A model generated the notes under the pieces. It searched no databases, was not told the DNA's origin, and saw only the letters and a program-made list of their open reading frames with translations. DNA of 64,000 bases from NCBI RefSeq assembly GCF_958295425.1, contig NC_081146.1:5498242-5562241 (forward strand), given 5' to 3'. A program made the position numbers and the translations under genes. Of this stretch, positions 35,859-51,047 are shown one piece after another (the stretch's first letter is position 1; each line of letters starts with the position of its first letter). Origin of the DNA: Solea solea (taxonomy: Eukaryota; Chordata; Actinopteri; Pleuronectiformes; Soleidae).

Positions 35859-38107
35859 CTATTTTTTTCGCAATGAGCTGCTTTTCTTGTCTGACTTTGG
35901 CTTCTTTGTGTCCTTTCCTTTTGACAGATTTTCATAAACATCATCTTTTTGCCTGTAAAAAAAACAGAAACATAATCAGGGAACTCTTCAGCCACTCAAC
36001 ATAATGTTTTATATAAGCCACAGATCAGAGAGTGTTAATAAACAGGCCTGCTGCATGTGGACAATTTAAAGCAGAACAAACACACAAATCTTTCTTTTCA
36101 AAGTTGGCAGAGCTTCAAGTGGGTCAAAGTGCACAGTGTTTGCAGCTGAAGTATTCAGTGTGTGTGTGAGCCATTTTATCTTTGCTAATTGGGTAATTAG
36201 AACAATGGCCACTTTATACTTGATTAAGCTCACCTTTTGACCCTTGACATTTTGGCTCACAAGCCAAAATGTCAAAAAACATTATTCAGACAATACAACA
36301 CAGAGAGGAGGGGTGTGTTCAATTATCTGTGTACACTGTAAAACAATTCACGTCACTTTGTTTCTGGTTGTGATCCATTTAAGCATCACTGTCATCATGA
36401 AATGTAAAAACAGCTCTGAGGCTTTGGAGGAACTTCTCATGCTTTTGAAGACATAGTGAGGGTTACAGTATCTCAGCTTTTGTTTGCACAGACAATTGAA
36501 TCCCATCTTCTTGGAGATTGCCACGTACTGGACAACCTCTTTTGTGTGCACACATTCATTGTTTTTTTCATGCTCTTTTGTTTGGAGTTCCTGGATCACA
36601 TTGTTGCTTTGAAGTCTGTTGTTTCCCCCTCTTTTTCTTAGATCACACAACATACTCTCCTGATTGCACTTGAGCAACCAGTTAAATCTCATTTTTGGAT
36701 CCCATGATGAAAGCAGAGTTTTGATGACTGGTCACGCGCAGCCTCTTTAGCGTATTATTTTATAATTATTTAACGAGGACGTGTGCACAAACAAGGGGGG
36801 TGGTGTTGCATCATTTGTGAGTGGCTTGCTTTATTAGAGTATTAGGGCCACACATGAAGAAACAAATATTTTCTGCCATTAACCTCGACGTGTCAAGATC
36901 AAATTTGACATGCTACTGAATCGGGAGTTTATTGACCTGTTGGAACTCTTTTCTTGACTGTAAGTGGTGAAATATCAATAACGTAAAGTCTCTGTCTTTA
37001 GTGACGTTACTGCCCACAGTCTGAGACCGACTGTTCAGATTCAGTGGCAGTTTCTGCGGCACGGTCGCTCTCTCTGATGGACATGTCGTCTTAAATCTCG
37101 ACATGATATTCCAACTTTAATCTTGAAATTTAGAGATTATGTCGAATTTAATCTCATCAAGGTAAAGAAATGATTTCTTCATTCATGGCCCTAATACTTC
37201 GTCGTAGCACTGAGATAATAAACATTCAAAGTTTTTAGACTGCAGTGAGTGCTTTCAGTGCACTTCTTTTAGATTAGATTACATTTTTTCCTCCTATTTT
37301 TCTACACACATTGAGCATAAATGCTGCTGTGAAGTCAATGGGGTGCAGATGATCCTTTGTCTTTGTTTTATTTATTTTTTTCTTAGTTGAATACATTCAT
37401 TCATTTGGTGAGACTGCCACACATTCATAGTCATCTCAGCAGTTAACAGATTGTGGTTGTTCAGTGACAAACAGATAATGTTCACAGCACGACCACTGAG
37501 TGCTTTGGTTGAAAACACTTTAGAATCTAACTGCACCGAAAAAGAATCACGCATTAGACGAGGAAAAACAGGAGCTTGTGTCGCCTTCATGTCTCAGGTT
37601 TCCTGACTGGGAATAAAAACAATGGCTGAAATTGGATTTCATCCTCCATATTCAAAACAGATGCATTTTGCTGATGTCAGACGTGGATTATGATGCCCAC
37701 AGACTGGGTGTGATCACGTGTAACAACCAGGGACTTGATGTTTGTACTAAACCGCCATGACAGTCTGTCTGGCTGTGAATGTGGAAATATTTCAATGGAA
37801 AGTGGAAAGTCAGTGAGATTCATGGAAGAACTCAAATGTCTGTCCAAAGTTTCCTCAAACAGTTGCTGAGTGTGTGTGTTTCTGTCAGGACTGCTGTTGA
37901 AACTTTAACTAGAAATTATACTAAGCCGTTACTTTTCTTGACTGTAAAATCAGTGCAGGTTTTAAGGAAAACAACAACGTTTCAACTGAAATTATGAATA
38001 TTTCTTGCAGTGCAGTCTAAAGTCGTGTTTTTTTTTTTCAAGAAAGTAGGGCAGAGCTGTGAGGTTTGGAGAGACAGTGTGAATTCATTATATAAGGGGC
38101 ATAAAAA

Positions 38108-38149
<42 letters not shown>

Positions 38150-39647
38150 TCACTTTGAGACCTTCCTGCTCACTAGCGGGTGTTTGAGTTGCAGATTTCC
38201 ATACTCAGTATCGACTTCCTGGGGAAAAGAGAAACAGAGAAGGTTCAGATATGACTGATACAGAACAGCTGAGGCACACACACACAGATCACATGACTTG
38301 TCTATGTGTCTATGTGATGCAGTGTTTTTTTTAGGGTCAGGGTCAACGTTCATGTTCCACAAGCTGCTCTCTGATAACATTTCCTCCCGCTGGTACTGAA
38401 CCTCTCAGCACATGATGACACATGCAAAGGCCTATCGACCCACTTTATATATCTGTATTTACTTTTCATGAAGCATGTCTTTGTTATTTCTATTTCAAAC
38501 ACAAGAGCAGATTAAATCCCAGTGTTTGATGGTGAGACTTTGTTTTCCTGGATTCTGTGCTTGGGTGTAGCTCACCATGGAGGCGTTGTTTGTGGCTTTG
38601 GTGGACTGTATGTACTCGGACACAGCCAGGTAGATGAACTTGTACTGGGCCTCTGTCTGCACCATACCAGAGCGCTGCTCCCTCACCATCTGGATGTATT
38701 TTGGGATGTCAATATCACAGTCCATACCTGCACGAAAATGGATGGAGTCAGTATGATAAACAAAACAAAACAGAAAATGGTGAACTTTGAATGGACATTG
38801 TTTTTTACCCTGAGTGTCAATGGTCTCCTGGATCATGTCAATCACCATAATTGTGCCTGTCCTTCCAATGCCAGCGCTGCACAAATTCACGGACACAAGT
38901 CATTTAATATAACTTTGCATTCATCAAAACAAGATGCATTTAAAGGGTTTATTTGCAGACACTGATTAAGTATATTTGTACAAGTGTGTAATTGCTATAA
39001 AATAAAAAGCATTTGGTTTCTGTAGCCGTAGAATAAGCCTTTGGGGCGAGGGCCTTGTTTTACAGAGGCTGCCATTTTTTGCCGCCAGTGTGTGCATTTC
39101 ACGTTTTGAAGCAGGAGCAAATTAAAAAGAGCAGCTTTACCCACATTAATGTAAATATGTAAAAAAAGGTGAAACATCAGAGAGAGTAGGAGAGGGAAGG
39201 AGTTGTCAAAGAGTGTTTCAATTATGAATATATGCATATGAAAGCCACTGTAGTTCCCTGACATGTTTGGATTAATGTGGAGTCCTGTGTTTGTTACAAT
39301 CTGCAGTCTAAAAATACTCGCCCTAAGGATCACAGAATCATGCAAACAAGCGGTTTTAACACACAAAAAGCCTCAGTGTCCGACGTATCACACGGAAGAA
39401 TTCCAAAAGGATCACTTGTAAGTTGTCTCAGGGCTCTTTTGTTCGACTATTAATCTTAATCCTGAAAATATGATCATTTTAATCTTTAACCTTTAATTTA
39501 GTCCGAGATTATGAAAGTCTGGAAACCTTGGAGCTGTGACATTTTTCACAGCATTAGACAAATAAGGGCATCCCAGTTCCAGCACATTGCACAATTAAAA
39601 TGTGAGGATTTGGAAAAAACATATGGCCCTACAAATACATCATCAGC

Positions 39648-39686
<39 letters not shown>

Positions 39687-42600
39687 ACGCAGGAAACTCA
39701 AACAATGGCCTCTTTGTACGGCGGCCATTTTGACACAGGTGTTTCTGATCGCATGAACGATGGCTCTGTTCTGCACCAGAGCAGAGAAAGATAAATGGAA
39801 CTCAGCCATCAATTATTTCAGTATTTGCACCTGTAACCTGGGAAACACTTAACAAAGCAGTGCAGTAACAGTAATATGAAGGTAATAGTATAGTAATACT
39901 TTAAATAATTGTGGCCTCGCTACACTCATGTGGTGGATAAAGCAGTAGACAATCGATGAATGAATGAATGAATGGACTAGAGCTGAAACAATTATTCGAT
40001 TATTAATCGATTACTAAATGAATCGCCAACTATTTTGATAATCAATCATGGGTTTGAAGCTGTTTTCAAACAAGAGTTTGGATTGTTTCAGCTTCTTAAA
40101 TGTGAATATTTTCTTCATTCCTTTGCTCCAGATAACAAAGAAATCATTAAAAGTGAATCATTTTGGTTTGTGGACAAAAACTAGTCATCATTTTTTAATG
40201 TTTTCGGACATTTTATGGACCAAACGATTACTCGATTAATCGAGAAAATCATTGACAGATTAATCGATTATGAAAATAATCGTTAGTTGCAGCTCTAGAA
40301 TGAACCACCTTCTATTTAATGTATTTTCCAGGTTGGTAAGAACAATGTAAATGCTGTGGTAATAGAATATTACACTCACACCATGTTTTAAAATGTTAGA
40401 CCAAAGGTTTCATCCACAAATCCATGATAAGTATCGGTTCTTTAAAGTCCCAGTATTGTGATGACTGCTCTGATGAGTCTCACACCTCCACTGTTTGTGT
40501 CCAAAGCTTCTTTTACGCAGGTTACATTTTTGTGCCCGACAAAAACAGCAGCTTTAACAGAATAAATATCAGGTACATTCACCTCCATCGTTACACTGGC
40601 TCTATAATCCCTGCTCTATCTTTTCTGTACCTGCAATGGATGACTATGGGTCCAGCATCAGAATTTTCAGCCTGTTTCACATTAACTTCAGTGAGGAAGC
40701 TGAGGACGCCACCTGGCTGCTGAGGGACACCATGGTCAGGCCAGCTGAGGTACTGGTAGTGCCATACTTGACGAGAGTGCTTTGGCTGTCAAGGGGGGGG
40801 GGAGAAGACACACAAGGTGAAACTATAACCAATGAAATGTGTTTGACATCAGCTACAGCACATACACAGGGACGAGTGAGTGCACTGAGGTGAGAGGTTG
40901 CTGTTTGGACGTTACCATGTGCATAGGAGAGATTTCCAAAACTCGGACTTTGTAATCCACAGCTTCTCTCTCCAACACAAAGTTCACCACGTAGCGCCCG
41001 AACCCCTTGGAGGTATGAAGGTCTGGCCAGTATGGCACACATTTATTCTGCACAAAAATACACAAATCATTTGTCACTTCATCTGAATGGTTCACTTCCA
41101 GCACACGAGTACAAAAAGCCTTTGAGTGGCTTTTGTTCTTGTTTGTTTGTTTTAGTTATGTCATGGGGTTAGGTTGTTTGACTTGACTTCTCTTTTATAT
41201 GATGTGAATTTGACTGATGAGATTTTTGTCCTCTCAGTTATGAACTCTCACACTTATTGTAATAACACTAAGTAAATTGTGAATATTTTTACATTAGGGT
41301 TGTGTGTTGTCCAGAATCTGGTAATATGATACACACGTATTATCCGTATGCTATAATCAATTTTTCTCTTCAAAATAGTCTGTTTGAAGAAAAACTTTAT
41401 ATGCATAAATGAGTGAGAGTAGTGGGAGGAGGAGAAATAGTCAAATGGCCAAAAGTCTAATGCTAACTAGTGGTCGGAGGCTTAAATACAACACAGAACT
41501 AAAGTCAGAAAATTATTGTCAACAACGTTCCCACATCAGTACAAGTTTAAGTTGCATCCTCATCGTGTAAAAATGGTTGTGCTGACACTGACCCGCCCCT
41601 TCTCGACTTCTCTCGTTGTCATGACGATCACATGCGTGTTCTCCTGCCATACCATCTGCCAGAAATCATTGACAGTTGTTGCTAAACATCCCTGAGCGGC
41701 AATGTACATTTTCTGACCTCCGGACTCCCACAGGTTATTCTGCAAACAACGTCAACCAGTGAATCAACACACAGACACACAATCAAGACTAAAAACAATA
41801 ATATGAATGACGCCGCAGCAGCACACGTCTGCCACTTTTCCTCTTGTCGTGTGCAAACTCACTTTGACGTAGTTGGCGTTGATGTAATCTGAACCCACAA
41901 CACTGGGATCGGCGTCCTGCAGGATGACCCTGGTGTCATCGACTTGTGGGAGAAAACAAGTGGTGCACGGAGAGAAGAAGAGGTTTGGTCAAAATGAGCT
42001 CTGTCAGAATGTGGATGTATTCATTCGAAGCACGATGACAGGGAAAAACTCACAGGGAAGAATGTTCTTATATCTGTTTTTGCTCTTGTTTTCAAGTCGT
42101 TGTCCTTCCTCTCTGCTCCTTTTCACCTTTGCCTCCAACTTTTGCAGAGCCTGGCAGGAGAGATTACAGTTATTATTACTATTACAGTTTTATAATGACA
42201 GGAAATGAGAGAATAAATCTAACTGTCACTCAAATTGCAGGAAAAACAAACTACTCTGCATCTATCTAGATCTAAGATCTTATGGTGCTGAGGTAAGACA
42301 GATGTTCAATAGATGAATTTGTTGATCAATAGAAAATAATATGGCAACTTATACTTAAATACTTTTAAGTAATAATTGTATTTATTTTAAGCAATAATTA
42401 AACATTATTCATTGTCATGGTCGTGACCATTTTCCTTTTGATCTTTTATATCTTTAAGGATGAGCAAAGTTTAATAGATTAGTAACTAGTTTCTTAACCA
42501 CATCAGTTACTAGAACTGATGTGGTTAAGAAAATAATGATAATTTTATTTCTTACAGGTTTTCACTGTGTGTTTCAGACTTATTATATTCTACCACCACA

Positions 42601-42870
42601 AGATGGTAGTCTATTACCTCTGCTTTAAAGCTGGACTCTGGTTAGGAAGTAAAAAAAAAAAAAAAAAAGTTGATTTCGACACCCAATGTTACCCAAGAAA
42701 CACTGACGTAACATATAAATTAAAAAGTGAGGCCAGGTCAAATCTTACGTCAAACTCCTCCCAGAAGCCCGCCTTGCTGTTTTCTTCCTTGCCCTCCTGC
42801 TGTTTGGTCTGATTCAACTCTTTCACTCTGCAGTCGATGTCTGCTGCATTCACTCTGGTGGAGTAATACG

Positions 42871-42916
<46 letters not shown>

Positions 42917-45900
42917 TACCATATGAAGGTTTAGCCCTAAAATATTGCAATAACCTGATAAATGAATGTTGAACCTTCTGTTCTGTGTCTTCCTACATCT
43001 TTTGACCTGATCTATAGACATCATCATTCATACCTGTTTGAGATGCACCCAGTTACCGGAAATCTCCTCAATGCCCTTACGTTTGTAGAACTCCACCAGA
43101 TCTGTCAGTGAGTCGAACATCTCTGAGCCGCCCACTGTATACCTGTCATTCTGGACACACACACACACACAGCGTCAGAGTCGAGACACAGTCTGTACCA
43201 AATTGTCTGATAGTGGATATATTGACCAATAAAAAAAAAATAGATTTCAAAATTAGATCTAAAAGATCTCATTTCTAATTTTAGATTAGATCTAAAATGT
43301 ACAAAAATACAAATGCATAATTGAATAAGCAATAATATAAAATAGGAATATAAAAGTAAACCCATCTTTACTCTCTGGCTTTCAACCCAGTACGAGATGT
43401 TGGTTTTGATCCTTTTTATAGTTGTATTGTATGACTTGTTTATTTGTGTTGTTTTTATACTTTCTACAGTATTTTATTGTTTTATTGTTTGTTCTTGTTA
43501 GGTCTATTAGGTCACACATTTTTTATATTTGTTTTATTTATCTCTGATGTACAGCACTTTGTTTCAGCTGTTGTTTTTTAAAGTGCTTTATAAATATCGG
43601 GGGTGGAGTGGCTCAGTGGTTAAGACCGATCCCTTGTGTGCAAAAGACTTCGTGGTCGCAAGTTCGACTCCACCCCTGGCTGATTGTACTCAATTCCATC
43701 GTAAGTCGCTTTGGATAAAAGCGTCTGCTAAACGACATATAATGTAAATAGTTAGAAGTGCTTTAAAAAAAATTGGATTATTAAGATATTTAAAATAATG
43801 CAGTAGTCCTCTTACACAGTAAAACCTGCAGTGAAACTTTGCCGTTTGTAACCTTCCAGTTATCTCTATCGTCACTGATGCACAAAATGATACACAATGG
43901 CTCTCATTTACACGAAAGGAGGGCACAGTATTTTCTGTGAGATCAACCACGGCTAAAAATAACATGCAAAGGCCGTGATGGTGACAGAAGATTATAATCT
44001 ATGAAAATGAGGTTGAGTTTGCCTGAGACTGTGTGTCGCTGTGCTGTGTCTGACACTAGAAGCCATTTACAGAGAGTGGACAAATCTGTTGTTTTAGCAA
44101 TACTATTTCTCCATCTCTTTACTGGAATAAAGTCAGAATTTACAGGAAAAATAACACAAATCACTCAGACAAAATGTGTTTAGTACTTTTAGTTTAGACC
44201 AAACCTAACACTTAAACAAAAGCAGGAGTTTGAGTGAAACCATAATCGATGTCATTGGTAAAACCTGACTTTGTCCAACTGTGTAATGTTGAAAAGGGCT
44301 AGTTTATCCAAGGCATTCGTGAGCTTTACATACATTTTTGCACAGTCCAGTAGTTTTTGGTTTCATACCATTCACAGTCAAAAAGGTTAACTATTTTAAG
44401 TATCTGTGAACAAATGTTGGAGAAATTCCACATGGTAACTAGTCTCCACATAAATAAACTATAAGAATTTCAAAATATGACCAACTGACACTCTGCTGTT
44501 GCACAACATGGGGAAATGAGACTTTAACGCTATTTCAAAGTGCACAGCACAGCTCTGGGAATATTTCTGTTTTTTTTTTTTTTTTTTTCATGTACTGTGA
44601 CACTCTAAACTGAGGTCTGAGTGTGAGTGTGTGGGCCCTGCAATGGACTGGTGACTTGTCCAGGGTGTACCCAGCCTTTCAACCTATGTCAGCTGGGACT
44701 GGCACCAGTGACCCTCATGTGGAAGATAAAGCAGTGGATGGATGGATGAATCTGTTTGTTTTTTTTACTTTTGGAGGGTCAATAATAACCAAAAAACAAC
44801 CTCTATATTTATACAGACGTTACCTTGCATGTGACACACACACAGACTCGAGAACCAGCACCCACCTGGCACATGATCTTGATGTGAGAGACCCGCTTTC
44901 TACCTGCTTTGCCCTTCTCATCCGTCAAAGCAGAGAGGACAAAGTCCCCGGGTTTGGACAGTGACTCTCTGACCAGGAAGGTCCCTGGCTCGTCTCGCTC
45001 AGAGAGGAGCGTTTCTGCATTTGGCCCGGACAGGTGACCGTGGTACCACCTGGTTCAGAAAAAAACGCAGACAGATCATTGACAGGGTCACAGTCACATT
45101 TCATTTTCATGTCCTGAGCTAAAAGTGTGGCTGCTGCAACCTGTAAAAAGACACACGACACAGACGTCCCTTATCTAGTGCTTTTGTGAGGAACCATCAT
45201 CAGGCATCAGTCTGTTAAAGGCTGTTAAAGTGTGTGAAGTGTTAAACTATTGTACACAATCGAACCAACATGTTAAAAACAGCACATAGCGATGTTGTTA
45301 GACGCTGGTTATATTTATGTCCATCACTGTACTCTGCGTGTGTGTGTGTGTGTCGACATATGTGTGCACACTATGTTGTTTTGTGACTTAATTTAGGCAG
45401 AGTTTTCGATTTCTTCTTCTGAACTTCCTGTCTTGCGGTCGGAAAATTTCTGATGACAGGTTTCTCTGGGCGAGGAGGACAAAGTATTTATAACATCACC
45501 ACCACCCCTCCCCCCTCCTCCCCCCTCGCATTTTAGTAACTACTGCTAACCCCACTATCACCACCATCACCACACCTGCATGCTCGCTCTGCGCTTTTTC
45601 AATTTAACACAGGCCACTTCTTTGATTTATTCACTCATAAAATCAGAAATATTTTCTAAGCTGAAATTAGAAATAAATAAATCGCCACATGACTTACTTA
45701 CTGACGGCAGGCTGCGTGAGGCAGCAACAAAAACACAGTGTGTGCAAAGTGAAGAAGGTAAAGAACAGCCTGTATGACACCATGTGATCATTCTTTCTAT
45801 TAATTTATTTACATGTTTTGTTTGATTCGTGGGCATTTGACCGGTGTGAGTGTGATATCTTCACTTCGTGTTAAATTTGATTTATTGCAACTGAAAACTG

Positions 45901-48900
45901 CCCAAACAGTGACCTGCTGAGGTGTGTGCACTGCTGAGAGAGAGAGCGAGAGAGACAAGGGAGATGAGATGAGGAAGACAGAGTGAGCAAGAACATGGTG
46001 GTGTGTGCAATAGAGGAAGACAAGTCAGGTCTGTCCATTGGTTTCAAAAGTGTCAAAACCTTAAGTTTCCAACCGCAACAACAAAAGGGAAGTTAGACAA
46101 CTGACACAGAGAAGGACGACAGAGGGGTGGGGAGGACGGGTAAAGCCTCTAGCTTGGGTGAAGTACACAATCACACAATCACACACTCAGACCCACACAC
46201 ACACACACTCACACGCGATAGAAAGTAGTGTCCTCTATGACTCTTTGTCACGACAAGCTGGACATGAGCCCACTTTACTCAAACAGCAATTTCATGAAAT
46301 TCTAAAGGAGAATGTGTGCGTAAACAGTGAATATCAACTCATAAGTATGAAAATACATTTGACAAATGAGCAAAACATGGATCGGAGCTCAATGTGTGTA
46401 CTGGGGAACAGGATTTAAAAAAAAAACAAAATCAAAACCAGTTTCGTAGGCAGATGGAAGAACCCAACATGCAGAAAAAAGACAGTCCACATTTTACAAA
46501 ATGAAATCTGTATTCATTCACAGATAAAAAGTAAACAATGAATGTATACATGTAAACAAAAGTATAGAAAAGTCTGATCATGTGAAATTAGGAAACATTC
46601 TAACAAATAGTGTGTGTTAATTAACACTTACTAAGGTATTTAAAGCTGCATTTAACCACAAACTGTAGTGTGACACACTATGGAAGTATTAGAGAGACAG
46701 AGCGAGACTACTGTCATTAAATCTAGGCAAGTGACAGCCGTGGGTTCTTAGTGTCTCCACTGTGGGGGGGTTGTTTTCACTGACTCACATTTTGACAAAG
46801 CAAAGATGCTAATGGCACCAAAATCATCTAAAAGAACAAGAAGAAGATGAAGAAACTTTTCCCCAAGAGGAAAAGATTAAAACTAGGTGAGACGTCAAAC
46901 CTACAAACTGCACTCATTATCTGTAGGAAGTAAACAGCAGATTCTGCTCATCGCATTGGTTTAATACACTGAGAATGCCAGTGGGTGTGTGGGCCACATT
47001 CATCTACAGAGGGGCTGATGAAGAGTGTGTGAGGACAGTAAACATGCACCCACCTCTCAGTGGTGGGGTCAGAGCAGTTGAGCGGGTATTTGAGCTCGAT
47101 AATGGTGCCGTCCCTGTCCTGTAGGATGCCGTTCTCTGCCGTGTAGTACTCCACCAACTCTGACAGGGTGGCAAACTTTTCCCCGCCATACAGGTCGTAG
47201 TAGTCTCCTGTGTTTTGGATGCGAATGTGTGTCACCAGCTCACCCACCCTGGAATGACAGAAAGAGCCGTTAGGCCAAACTGACTCACCTGCAAAAACAA
47301 AACCTTTCTAATGACAATGAAGAGAGCATCTCTGTCCCACGGTGTTTTAACAATAGGATGCACAGTACTACCATGGTGCCTACGGCTGGAGACAACTTCA
47401 TATTAAGACTTTTTAGAACTCGCATTAATGCTGTGGCTCATCTGTGGAATATCAGTGTCCTGTTTTCAAAGATTCCATTCTGTATAATTAGTAATGTGAT
47501 GTCAAACTTCTTTTGTAGGTTCAGTTAATCTCCGCATCTGCCACAGCAGTAAAAAACCGTTATGAGCACTTGTATTTGCTTCCAAAATAAGTTGACATTA
47601 AATGTTTCACCCGAAAACAAAAGAGGACAGAGCTTTTGAAGTAAGTACGTCCCTGTGGAGTCAGTGTCCTCCTTTTAATTAAAACGTTATCATTCTGTAG
47701 TTCCAGTTTTACCTAATTCTGTTCATGTTTTAGTGTATTTATTATTCTATCATTTTATTACTGTGTTTGTATTTATATATATATATGTATATATTATATA
47801 TATATGTGTGTGTTTTTAATCCTCTTTTGAATGTTGTTTCAGAAAGCACTATATAATTTAAGGTTATCATATTATTTATCATATTGGATGTCTTGTTGTG
47901 GGGTCTACTGGACTCTGGGATGTGCAAAAGAAAGAACTTCAAATTGAGACTCAAAAGGAGAATGAAAGTATGAAGTATGGCCATTTATCTACTGATTAAT
48001 TACAGATCTATGATCTCAATTTAATATGAACCTTTACGTCCTATGAATACAGACTTAAACTGCGAGCAACAACGCATTGAACTTTCTGCACGATGTAAAC
48101 TCCAGCTCATGAAAACTTTCTCATACGACACTGTACTTGTCACCACTTTGACAAACAGAATGTCACTGTTTATCTCTTTGAACCACAGACTATGATCAGT
48201 GAATACGTGAGACACTTCGCACACAAACATGAACCACTTTATCACACACATTTCATATGACTCGGTTGTCATATTATTTTCTGTGTTGAGTCTTTTGTGT
48301 AGATCAGCTGAATTAATTGAAGAACAAGAGGCAAAAAGCATCAATTTAATATGTAATATATAAAATATATATTTATAAATTCAAGGTGACGACACCAGAT
48401 TATGAAAATAAATCCAAAATCTGTGAGGATATTTTTATTAGGGTTTGCTGAGGTGAATAGTCCATGTGCTGCTGTGCTGTGTGTGCGCTTCATATTTTGA
48501 ACCCTATGCTGTTTAATCATATCATTCAAAGAAGGGGAAATAAGATTTATTACCTGACAGACAGAGAGAAATCTCCGACATTCTTCTTGCTAGGTCGAGC
48601 CAGAAAGCTGCCATGGATGCCTCGATTCTTGAGTATATTTTCGGCCTCCAAGCCAGTGATGTCTCTGTGAAACCACCTGCGTTCACACACACACACATTG
48701 ACTCACATTAAGCATCGATTAACAATTGATTATAATTATACATTTAAAGAAAAAGGTATTACATTTAATCAAAAAAAAAAAACTTGGTTTACGCCAGGTC
48801 ATTTAGTCCCTTATTTTGTGTGTATATATAGATATATATGTGTGTGTGTGTATATATACGTTTATATATATATATATATATATACATATATATACATACA

Positions 48901-51010
48901 TATATATGTATGTGCATGTTTGTTTTTTCAGCTTAAACCAATTTGATTCATTGAAATTATGTTTGATATTGATAGAAATCACTCATTGCCCTCTGAGTGC
49001 AGCCGCACGTGGTCATTATCCCTCACAATAAAGCTTGTGCAGAGATATAACTGACTCTGCGCTAAGCTCTTAAAGTCACTAAAACGACACATTACAACAC
49101 TGTTTTTAAGAAGACCACGCCACAATAACAGCAATCTTCACGATTAACTGTGACGTGAAGCTGCTTCTTGCAACATTGCGAAGCCCAGGTGCTTTTCACA
49201 CAACCACGTCAGCACTGACAGAATGAAATAGCATGTTTCAACATTTTTAACTGAACCAAAACAATAGAAAAAAAACAATAGTAAAAAATATAAAATGATT
49301 ATAATATATCCCAACTGTAATATGCAACTTTCAAAGTTAGTCAGAGTCATGGGGCTAAAGAAGGATTAGTTTATCTTATCCTGCAAACCTGCAGCTTTCA
49401 CATGAAGTTGTAATTAATGTAGTCGTAGGCACTTTAATTGATATTTCATCAGAAACGTTTTTGGTTGTTTTACTGTGGTGGTAACATTACACAGATAAAT
49501 ATAATAGTATAATGTATAATGTTTAAAAGTGCTGTGTTCTGTATGTTTAGTTTGTACATAAACATGTGTATCCCCGTTAATTGTGGGCTTTTACAAAGGC
49601 AAAGAGATGGACTGACAGGGAAACGATTACAGAAATAAAAGAAGCATCCATTCAAACTAAAGGTAACCTTATAAAAACGTCTCTCAACGAAGAGGGAAGT
49701 TTTTCAATCGACTACTGAACTAAAAGCATCATTTGTGACACAACTTCTTTACAGAAATGACACTCGACACATCACATACATCACATGATACAAGAACAGG
49801 GCACGACAAGTCAAATGCTGGGGAAAGACAGCGAAGGAGGAATGGAAACAGAGAAGTTGTCATCACGGCTTGCACAAAAAAAACAAAACAGAACACAACC
49901 AGAGTTAGAGAGTTAGCTAAGAGAGTATTACAGTGTCTGACAAAGGCCTGACTCACCGAACCATGTTGTCTCTTCTCTTCTGCTGGCACCAAAGAGAAGG
50001 AGAATGATTTGTGAAGTCACTTGTACATGAACGTGCAGACTTAAAGTAGATGTAATGTTTATCTCTGATCTTGTAAAGAAGTGTCTGTCACTCACTACTT
50101 CCTCAGTCTACATACAGCAGAATATCATTGGTTAAACTGAACACAAATGCTTTTCATTGTCAAGAACTTTCCCTTTTTACTGTCCGACTCTGAAAATGAT
50201 CAACTCATCATCTCTCGGTTATCACAACACATCCACTAAACAACCCTTTAACCACCTGAACTCTCCTCGACTTAACCTCCCTCCAACCACTCATCTCTCT
50301 AACTCTCTGACCGCTCACTGTCCCCAGAAGAAAGCAGGTAAACACTTACTCTTCTCAGTTGCCTCTGAAAACAACTGACACCTCTCTGAGACGCTCCGAG
50401 ACTGTATACGTCTCTGTCCCCTCCTCTCTGTCGTTTTCTCACTTGCTCTCCCCTTCCTTCCTTTTTATGTCTCCTTTCATGAAATAGTGAAAGCAAGAGG
50501 GAACCAAAACAGCAAAGAATCCTCCTCACCGCTGACAAACTTTTTTTTTTTAAACAAGACTCCAAAACGTTGTCAGACTGTCAGTTATTCCACATTGATT
50601 AGAGGAATAAAAATAATCCAAAAAGTGCACTTTGAGCTTCCTGTAGTTTGTCTCGTAGTCTGCTTGCAAGGCTTTCCCCTTCACCTGTCCACCTGTCTGT
50701 TACTAGTCTAGTGACTGTTTGCTCTTTACTTCCAGGTGTGTTTGTGTGTCTGTCCGTCTGTGAATGTGCAACACACAAAGGTCAGTCACACAGCACTTCC
50801 TTATTTGCAATCCAAACCCTCCCACCTCCATATAAGCGTGCGCATGTGTGTGTGTGTTTGTGTGTGTGTATATGTGTGCATGCATTATCTACTGTCAGTA
50901 TTTCTGTGAATTCCAGTCATTATCAGACCATAATACCATGAGTTCACCATCACCACAGGCATTTAAAAAGCATAATGCACACTAATCCATATCTACTGAA
51001 TTTATATACA

Positions 51011-51047
<37 letters not shown>

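Noticed and set aside
38522..38965. 147-codon plus-strand open frame
   Set aside because: It is antisense to two conserved ptpn6 exons (38576-38727 and 38809-38876); the minus strand encodes the phosphatase P-loop region.
43598..43690. tRNA gene on the plus strand
   Set aside because: A- and B-box-like motifs are present, but the sequence runs into a conserved SINE tail and does not fold as a full tRNA cloverleaf; it is a SINE.
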